20,847 nt of DNA from Roseovarius sp. (GTDB lineage Bacteria > Pseudomonadota > Alphaproteobacteria > Rhodobacterales > Rhodobacteraceae). Within the stretch, counting starts at the first letter, position 1. Each line of letters opens with the position of its first letter. The notes beneath the pieces were generated by a model. That model saw only the letters and a list, made by a program, of their open reading frames with translations, was not told where the DNA came from and did no database searches. This document shows positions 8,601-17,600 of this stretch, in pieces. The DNA lies in the NCBI GenBank assembly GCA_023260815.1, contig JALQUE010000126.1:1-20847 (forward strand). Direction: 5' to 3'. Both the position numbers and the translations under genes were made by a program.

Positions 8601-11600
8601 AAGATGCGCCCCCCATCCCCGATGGCGATATCCATGCCCTTGGTGTTGATGTAGCGCGCCCGGGCGCTGTCGCGCACATAGGAATGCACGATGATCTCGG
8701 CGTTGACGGGCGCATCCAGCGTTCCGGTCGCCCTGCCGTGGACGTAATCCGCGCGCAGAACGATATCGCCCTGGGCTGCGACGATATCCTCGAGATCGAG
8801 GAAATCCGCGGTTCCCGAGACGTCGCGCAGCGTCAGGGTCGCGACCTCGGCCTCCCAGGCGGCAACCGCTTCGGGATCCTCACTCAGGATCGGGTCCTCC
8901 AGCAAGGCGGTCAGAAGGTCGATCCGTTCCCGAACCTCGTTGGCGATCGAGATGTTCCGGCGGATCGACCAGGTGATCCCGTCGACCATGTCGTTGGTAT
9001 ACGGCCCGATGCGGGCGTTCTGGATGGCGCCGTCCTCGTTGATCACCAGAATCTGCTTGTTGCGAGAGCCGGCGCGCACATAGCCATTCACCAGGATGCC
9101 GTCGTTCGACAAGTCCTGAGCCGTGCCGGATTCGATATCGAGGCTGACGGGGTCGCCGTCGAAGGCCTCGCTGATGGCGGTGCCCAGTTCGGCCAGAACC
9201 TCGCGGTAGAGATCCTTGCCACGTCCATACCCGAGGACCGAGCGCTGGCCCGCCTCGGAGAACAGATAAACGTCGCGCACCGCCACGACCCTGGCGCCCT
9301 CTTGCACGTCGATGATCGATGTGGTGTTGGCCACCGCATCGGCCGCCGGGTCCGACGGGATCGCGATGGCGGTCTTGTTGAACAGCCGCGTCTCGGCGCG
9401 CAGGTCCACCGCTTGTGTCCCGTTCGCCCCATAGCCGGCACCGATGCGGATATCGCCAAGGCTCTGCAGGTTCGCACCATCCTGAAGCACGACACGGTTG
9501 TCGGCGTTCAGCGTCACCGCGCTGGACCCGGTCGCAGCCCCGGCCAGGCCATAGGAATTGGCGTTCACTTCGGCCGTGATGGCCGCGTCGCCACCGGCGC
9601 GCAGCACCATGTCATCGAGCGCGAAAAGATCGGCGGCGCCAATGGTCAGGATCGCATCGCTCGTGGTCACTTCGATCCGCGAGACGCCACGCGGCGTTGC
9701 GATGGCGCCGCCTGCATCAAGGTTGATGCGATCGACAAGCGACAGCACATTGCGCGCGATCAGCGCGAAGGCCTCGGCGCTGCCCCGCGTTCCGGTCTGC
9801 CGGATGGACGCGCCGTCGGATACGGTCAGGTCCGTGCGGACGGCAACTTCGATGTCGCTGACCATGGCCGCAGTGTCCAACGCGCCGCCGGACCCCGAGC
9901 GCATGTTGTGCTCGTCTTTGGGCCGATTGACCGAATTGATGGCCGTGATGTCGATCGTCTCCGCCGTGATCGCGACGCCAGCACCCAGAGTGGCCGCGAC
10001 GGTGCTGTCGACGGTCGCCCGCGCGATGGCGCCCGAATTGCCGACCGCAGCCGCACTCACGGTATCCACAAGGCTGGCCAGCGTCTGCACCTGTCCGGTG
10101 CTCAGGGCCACGGTTTCAAATCCGTCAAAGAGAACCGCCGCGTTTTGGCCAAAGTTTGCGCGGGTCCGTGTTGCCGCTGTCGTGATGGCCTCGGAGGCCG
10201 AACCGGCGAGAACCCCGCCCGAACCGGACACGGCACTGACCGTGGTCGAGGTGGCGTTCTCCGTATCGATCACGACCGCCTTGCCGGTGAAGGTCGCGTC
10301 ATCGACGGCAAGATCGACACGGGCCAGACGGTCATCGGCCGTCAGCGCCGTATCCTGGTTTTGCCCCGCTTGCGCAACGGTCCGGCCCACGGCCAGAACG
10401 CCGCCCGAAGCGCCGGTGGCTTCTGCGCGCGCGTGGACATCCGACGCCCCCGTCACGATGTTCGTTTCATTCGGGGCCGCGAAAACACCCGCGATCCGGG
10501 CGGCAATGGCGTGGTTCGTCCAGGCCGAGGATACCGCGCCGTTCCCGGCGAGGATCCCGCCCGACGCGGAGGTCGAGAACGCCGCCGATGTGTCGAACGC
10601 ATCGCCGCGCAGCCGGGTGACAAGGATGATGTCGGTGGCCCGGATGCTGGCATCGATCTGGCTGTCGAGTGTCACCCGCATATCGGATGTCGCCACGCTC
10701 GCGCCGATGGCGAGGCCGCCCGCGGCGATGCCGTTCGCCCGTGCCTCGGCCGAAACGGCGCTTTCGTTGGCGATGCGCACCGTGCCGGCCTCGATCGTGG
10801 CCCCATCGGTGGTCAGAGTGCCTGTCGCCTCGGCGGTCGCGGTCACGATGACCGAATTCAGGCCGCCGACGACCCCACCGGTGCTGCCGTCGCCCGAAGC
10901 GGTCACGCGGCTGGTATCTTCGGCCTCGACCGTCACATCCTCGGCGTCGATGCGGATATCGGCGATGTCGATATTCGTGCCGCCCGAATGGGTGGCCGAA
11001 GAGACGACAAGCCCTGCACCGCCGACAAGCGACAGGCTCGCATTGGTGACATCGACCTCGACAAGGCCGGCCCGGGTGGCCGAAAGGTTGACGTCGGTCG
11101 CCCGTCTGCCGGTATATCCGCCGATCCCGACGCCTGCGCCAAGGGTCAGCCCCGAGGTGCCATTCACGGTCGTCGTCACGACGCCGACGCCCACCGCGTA
11201 ACCCGCCGATGCGCTTAAGGTATAGCTGGTCGCGGTCAGCATTTCGCGGACGAACTCACGGTTTAACGCCGACACGGCAATGTCGCCATCCGCGCGAAGG
11301 CGTGTATTGGCACCGAAGTCGATGCCCACCGATCTGGACAAGCTCGAAACGCCGACGCCGCTGGTGCTGCCGGCGAAGAGTGAGGCGGACAAGCCACCGG
11401 TGGTCTGGATGACGGATGTGGCCGCATGGGCGGTCACCGTGATGTTTCCGCGCGTTTCCAGCAGAACGTCGCGGCCCAGCCTGACCGCCACGGAATCCGG
11501 GCTTGCCGGGCCATTCAGAGTGATGGACTGGCGTTCCGCCGCCACCGAAGCGCGGCTGTCGTCCGCCCCGGCAAAGACCATCAGGTTACCGGCGGTGCTC

Positions 11601-14600
11601 TGGCGTCCTTCTTCGGTCAAGTCGGAGTCTTCGGCCCGAAGGTCGGAGGCGAATTCGTCCTGTGCCCCGTTGAGGAGGATATCGCGGTTGCCATCCGCAT
11701 CCTCGGCGCGGCCCCCCATGTCGATCACACCGAGCGCGGCATTGACGGCAAAGGCCGCGCCGCCAAGCGCCACGACAGACGAGGTCACCCGCCGTGCCGA
11801 AAATGCTTCGATGGTCAGGCTCTCGCCTGAGCGTGTGGGATCGCTCAGACGCGCCGTGCCCGGATCGGCCACGATCCGGGTGCCGTCCCCGACAATGATC
11901 CGCGTCGTGCCGGCAAAGCGGGCGTAATCCAGAGAGGCCCCGCCACCCAAGGAGCCCACGCCCAGAGAACCGGCCATGCCGGTGATCGTTACAAAGCCAC
12001 TTGCGCGCAGAAACAAATCCCCATCAGAGCGCAATGTTTCGTTGGCGCCAATCTCGACCAGAGTGTTCGATGTGACCACGCCCACGTTAAGCGCCAATGC
12101 CAGCGTTGCGCCGCCGGCCGCGCCCGAAACCGCCTTGCCGTCCAGCTCCTGGAAGTTGACAGCCCTCAACGACATCCTGCGGCCCGCATTGAGATTGCTG
12201 TCGAGGAGGGACTCTGCCCGACCGACCGACACGCGCGAGAGCGAATCGAACACCGTGACCTGCACGCCGCCCGAGGCCCCGACGGCACCGCCTGCTGCGG
12301 CGCCGACCACGACCGTGCTTTCGCTGTCGATGTTGGACTCAAGGGTCAGGTCCCTCCCGGCGGTGATGGTCGCGCCATCGACATCGACCAGCGCCTGAGC
12401 GCCCATAATGCTGACCCCGGCATTGGCCGCGGCGCCGGCGTAGCCGCCCGCAAGGCCAAACGTCACCGCTGTCAGGTCTGTGCTCGCGCGGGCGTCGAGC
12501 GTGATGTCGCGCACGGCGTCGATCCGGACTTCGCGGGCCTCGACCCCGGCCAACGAGCGCGAGACCAGCGTTCCCGAGCCGGCGCCTCCGGCGTTTCCTC
12601 CGGCCGCGACATTGGCGGTCAGGATCGTGGCTATGGCGGACGTGGTTGCGGTTATCCGGACGTCCTGACGCGCATTGGCGGTATCGATGCCAAAGAGCCC
12701 GGCAAGGCCCGTGGCAGGGGCATTGATCCACACTTGTGCGTTGCGCTCACCGGTGCCCAGTTGAACCTGCGCCTTGTCCTCGATCAGGTTCAGCGACATG
12801 AGCGCTGCAACACCGGCAAAGCCACCGACCGCACCATTGGCAGTCAGCATGGAGATTATCGAGCGCGCGGTGGCATCGATGACCACGCCGTACCGTTCGA
12901 CGCCGTCCCGGATCACGCCTGTATGGCCAAGTCCGGTGATCCGTGTATTCCCCGAGACGGCGGTGCGCGCGTTGTTGCGCAATGTGTTGACCGTGGCGCT
13001 TGCCCCGACACCGGCGGCGCCGCCGCCCGCGAAACTGATGTTCAGGCCGGGGTCGTCCTCGGATCCGCCCTTGAGGCGGATGATGGTCGCGGCGTCCGCT
13101 GCCAGCAGGACCGATCCGGCTGTGATGATCTGGCTGCCTTCACGCACCGCACCCAGCACCGGGGCAGTCGTGTCGCGGACCAGCACCTCGACGGTGTTGA
13201 GAGCAGAGTTGCCGATGCCCGTGCCGGTTATGCCCGCAACGCCGTCAGCGGCGCCAGCGACACCAGCGCCAGACATGAACCCCTCGGCAATGGCTGTCAG
13301 GATGATCGGCCCCTGAGCTTGCAGATAGGATCCGTCGATATCCGTCCGAACCGTCTGACGCGCGACATTGGTGCCGATCGCAAGGCCCACGGCGCTCGCG
13401 TTGCCCACGGCGACGGCCCCTGCATTTGCGGACTGATCCGGCAACACCTTCGCGGTGGCGCTGATCGTATTGGCCAGAACGGTGCTGTCACGCAGCGTGG
13501 TGCCCACGGCCCCATCGGCCACGTTCACCGCAAAAGACCCCGCAAAGGCGCCACCAGAGCCGCCGCCGAGCGCCGCCGCGTTGGCCGCGAGGGTCTGCTG
13601 CTGGTCAGCCGATAACTCAACGGACCCCGCGCCCGCAAGGTCGGCGCCGGCCCTTGTGTCGACCCAGATATCCGACAGCGTCACGTCGGCATCGTCCGAC
13701 AGGATGTTGACTGCGATGGCGCCGCCGACACCGGCGGTCCCACCGATGCCCAAGGCACCGGCCCCTGACTCGATCACCCCTTGCTGCCTGACGCCCAAGG
13801 TCAGGTTATGACCCGCCATCAAAAGCGTCGCCCGGCCACCTGCCAAGGTGCTTGCAATGGTCGCATCAGCTTGCCGGTTCATCACATTGAGCGTAATCGA
13901 GCCCGCGCCACCCACGGAACCCGAAGCCCCCCCGGCGGCAGCAAACGTCGAGACATCGCCGGTCTGCGAGGCGCGGACGGTCACGTTGCCGCCGACCGTC
14001 GTGGTCGCGTTCGCTGGCAGGATCAGCTCGGCTTCCGCCTTTCCGAACATCAGGTTGAGCCCGAGGCCCGCGCCTGAGCCCGCCGTGGAGCCTGCCGCCG
14101 CCGCCCCGGCAAACGACCGTGTCTCGCCGGTCTGTTCGGCGGTGATCGACACGGCAGGGACAGCAGGCGCTTCGCTGGACACCTGAAGCCGCGCACGGAC
14201 CAGATCGTCGCTGTCGAGGTCCAGCGCCAGCTCTGCGGGATCGATGGTGACATCGCCGCGTCCCGACACATTGTCCGCCACATCCACCAACGCGGTATCG
14301 CGCGCGTCGATGATCGCGGTCTGGGCCTGGGTCAGGGGATCTTCGCCGGGTGCTGCCCCCGGCAACGGAGTGACCGACGGCCCGTCCGCCGCCGCGCGAC
14401 CGATCTGGGTATAGACAACCGAGCCGGCGACACCGGTGCCGCCGGCGCCCGCCACGCCGGACACGGCGATGGCATCGATCGAGGCCGCATCCGTCGCGCC
14501 GATGGCCAGCGAACTGCCCGAGATGCCACCGCCCGCAGCGGTATCCACCACATCGGCCGTCACGGCGCCGGTGATCGAGGCCACGCTCAGCGCGCCGCCG

Positions 14601-17600
14601 ACCGCATTGGTCCCGCCGAAGGCCGCGCTGCCCGACAGGATGTCGATACTGCCGCCACGGCCCGCCGAAACGCTGACAGCCCCGGTCCCGGCCTGAAGCC
14701 GTGTTCCGGTTGTCCGGACGCGGGTCTCGTTGCTGATACCGCCGATAGCGATGGACCCGGCAAAGGCATTCGTGCCACCGGCGGCAAGGCCGACCGCCGC
14801 GCTTTCGATGCTGGAGTCGTTTCGGGCCGAGAGACTTACGCCCTGCCCCGTCATGCGGCCTTCGCTGGCCGCCACGCTCGTGTCATGGTCGATGAAATTC
14901 GCCGCCGCTGCACCGCCAACGCCGGTGCCGCCCGCGCCAAGAGCGGCACCGCCCGCAAGGCTGCTGATCGTGGCGGCGTCATTGGCCGACAGGCTGATCG
15001 CCCCGAGCGCGTCAAGTATCGCGTTGGTTGCGGTGATCCCGGTCGTTGCCGTGGTCACGTTGATCGTCAGCGCGCCGCCGATCGCGGCCTCGCTCGAGGC
15101 GGAAATACCCGCCGCGAGCGAAGCGATCTCCCCCGCCGCCGTCGCGGTGGCGGTGATCTCCCCGCCATCGCGGGTGGAGAGGATCGCGTTGTTCAGGTTG
15201 ACGAGCGTGTCGTTCGACGGAAGCAGGTTCACCGTCAGGCCCGCACCCGCAGCCGAGCGCCCTGCCGCCGCAGCGCCACCGGCCAGGCTGCGGATCGTGC
15301 GCGCGCCGGTTGCCATGGCGGTGATATTGGCCGCATCGAGAACCGTCGTGTCGGCCAGCGAGGCGATGGAATCCGCATCGATCGTGTTCATCGACAGACC
15401 AAGCCCTGCAGCCTGACCGGTTTCCGCCGCAGCACCTGCCACGGCGATGGCCGTGATGGTGCTGTCGCTGTCTGCCGTGATCTGCACCGCGCCCAGATCC
15501 GGGCCTGCGGCGCGTTTCTCAATCTCGGACCCTTCGACGCGGGCTTCGGTCCCCGCGACGATGGTGTTGACCGAAAGCGCCCCGCCCGCGGCGTTGCTGC
15601 GTCCGCCCGCCAAGGCGCCGGAGAGCGCGAAAATGATGTTGCTCTCGTCAGCGGTGACGGTGAGGCTGTCCGCCTGGATGCTGCGAATGCCCGGATCGGC
15701 GTCGATCAGCGCCCGCGCGCCGCCGGAAATGGTGTTGACCGTGATCGAGCCTGCCAGCCCTGTCTTGCCGACGCCCGCCGTGGTGCCGAAGCCAAAGATC
15801 GACTGGCGGCTGGTGGCCGCAAGCGACATGGCCCCGGTCGAGATGATGCCGGTGCCGGTGCCCGTGATCCGGGCCAGCGCATCGCGGACGACGGTGTTCA
15901 CGGCGATGCCCACGCCCACGCCATAGCCCTGCGTCGCGTCCATGTTGACGCCGACCGCACCTGCCACGCTGACCGTGACCGACTGGTCATCGGCATTGAG
16001 GCTGAGACTTTGGGAAAAGATTTCGACGTCGCGCAATTCCGACAGGGTTTCCCCGGACAGGACCGCCACCGACACCGACCCGGCCAGCGCCAGATCCCCG
16101 CGCGAGGTTCCGGCGCCGCCCACGGCGATGTTGACCAGCGTTGCCGCGTCGGTTGCGTCGATGGTCACCGCACCGGCACGGACGGTCGCGCCTTCGATGC
16201 GCGCACGGACCAGACGTTCATCGACATGGACGGCAAAGGCTCCGGCGAGGGCATTGGTATCCTTTTGCGACCCCAGCCCCGAGGCGACGGAACCGCCCAC
16301 GTTGATCATGGTCGCCGTGCTGGACCCGGTCAGCGACAATGCGTCGTCGAGATCGATGAGGCCCGTGGTGCGGATGGTCGCCGTGGTTTCATTCTGCAGC
16401 GAGAGGTTCACCACCGCAGCGCCGGACACGGCCCAGCCCGAGGTCTGGCGGTCGCCGTTGGCATCCGCAGGCGTCGGGTTTTGCTGCTGTTGCTGGGCGG
16501 CGTCGTCTTCCTCGTCCGAGAAGAGCCAGCTGGGGATGATCATGTCGTCATCCGATGTGTTCGGCGGCGGCGTGGCGGCGGCAGGCGGATCTTCCTTGCC
16601 GACGACCTTGGTGCCGGCAACCGCCACCGTGATATCGACCGAAGCGTTGGTGGCCTCGATCGTCAGGGTGTCCGCGTCGATGACCGTGGCGGCAGCCGGG
16701 ACGAGCGGCGCCTCAACCAGTGCCGGGCCGATCCCGGCCCAGGTCCGGCGGCTTGAGAAGTTGAACACGCCCGAGGCGCCGACGCCCACGTTTTCCGATC
16801 CGGTGATGGCACCCGCGCTGGCCCATGTCACCGAATTGTCGGTTGCGGTGATCGTCACGTCCTGCGCCACGATGCGCGCGGCCTCGCCGATGCGGGCCAT
16901 GGTTTCGGCCTCGGAGACATGCGCCGCGACCGAAGCGTTGATGGCCACGTCTGCGCCCTGCCCGCCCGAATAGGCGAGGCTGGCAACGAGATTCCTGGTT
17001 TCGGCCGTCACGGCGAGATCGCCTCCGGTCACCGTCACTTGGGCGCCGTTCTCGATCTCGGCGCGCACGGCGCTTGCCGTGCGGCTGAAGAAGATCCCCC
17101 CGCCGATGGCGTCATTGACCTTGGCCGTTCCGCCCAGAGGGTTGCTTTTTGGCAGGTTCGTGACATGCAGGAACACTGATTCCTGCAGGGCGGCGACGCT
17201 GGCCGCGTCGGTCAGGTTGAGCACGGCACCGTCGCGCACCACCGCCTCGGTCACGTTGTCGGTGTTGAAGATGGTCAGCGTGATGCCAAGCGCTAGCGCC
17301 TGCTCCTCGCCCGGGACGACCACGCGATCGCCGGCGACTGGCGCTTCGCCCTTGGCCTTGGAATCGGTCGTCAGGTAGGTCAGCGGATTGATGATATCGA
17401 CGAACCCGGCAAGGTCGGGGGCCGGGGGCTGCTCGGGCTCGGGCGGATCGGCGGGACCACCGGTGCTGATCGGGCTGTAGGACGTGACCTGATCGACATA
17501 GGTCTGCCACTGGTTCAGCAGGCTTTGCCAGGGGTTCGTGTTCGGATAGCGCGTCAGCGCGTTGACCGAGGCGGATGTCGCGGTGACGGTGGCATTTGGC

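Noticed and set aside
4466..11218. A 2250-codon plus-strand open frame, plus several others over 250 codons, antisense to the giant gene
   Set aside because: They lie in the exactly complementary codon register of the giant gene and exist because TTA, CTA and TCA are avoided in the sense strand. Their translations are Arg/Gly/Asp-rich with no recognisable domains and no ribosome-binding site.
10607..16102. Three Arg-Gly-Asp tripeptides (residues 1483, 2097 and 3314) suggesting integrin binding
   Set aside because: With the Gly-, Asp- and Arg-content of this protein I estimate about three RGD by chance in 5964 residues, so there is no enrichment. A marine bacterium also has no obvious reason to target integrins.
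16481..16495. Possible phase-variable CAG repeat encoding polyglutamine
   Set aside because: The five codons are a mix of CAG and CAA, so there is no pure repeat tract long enough for slippage.
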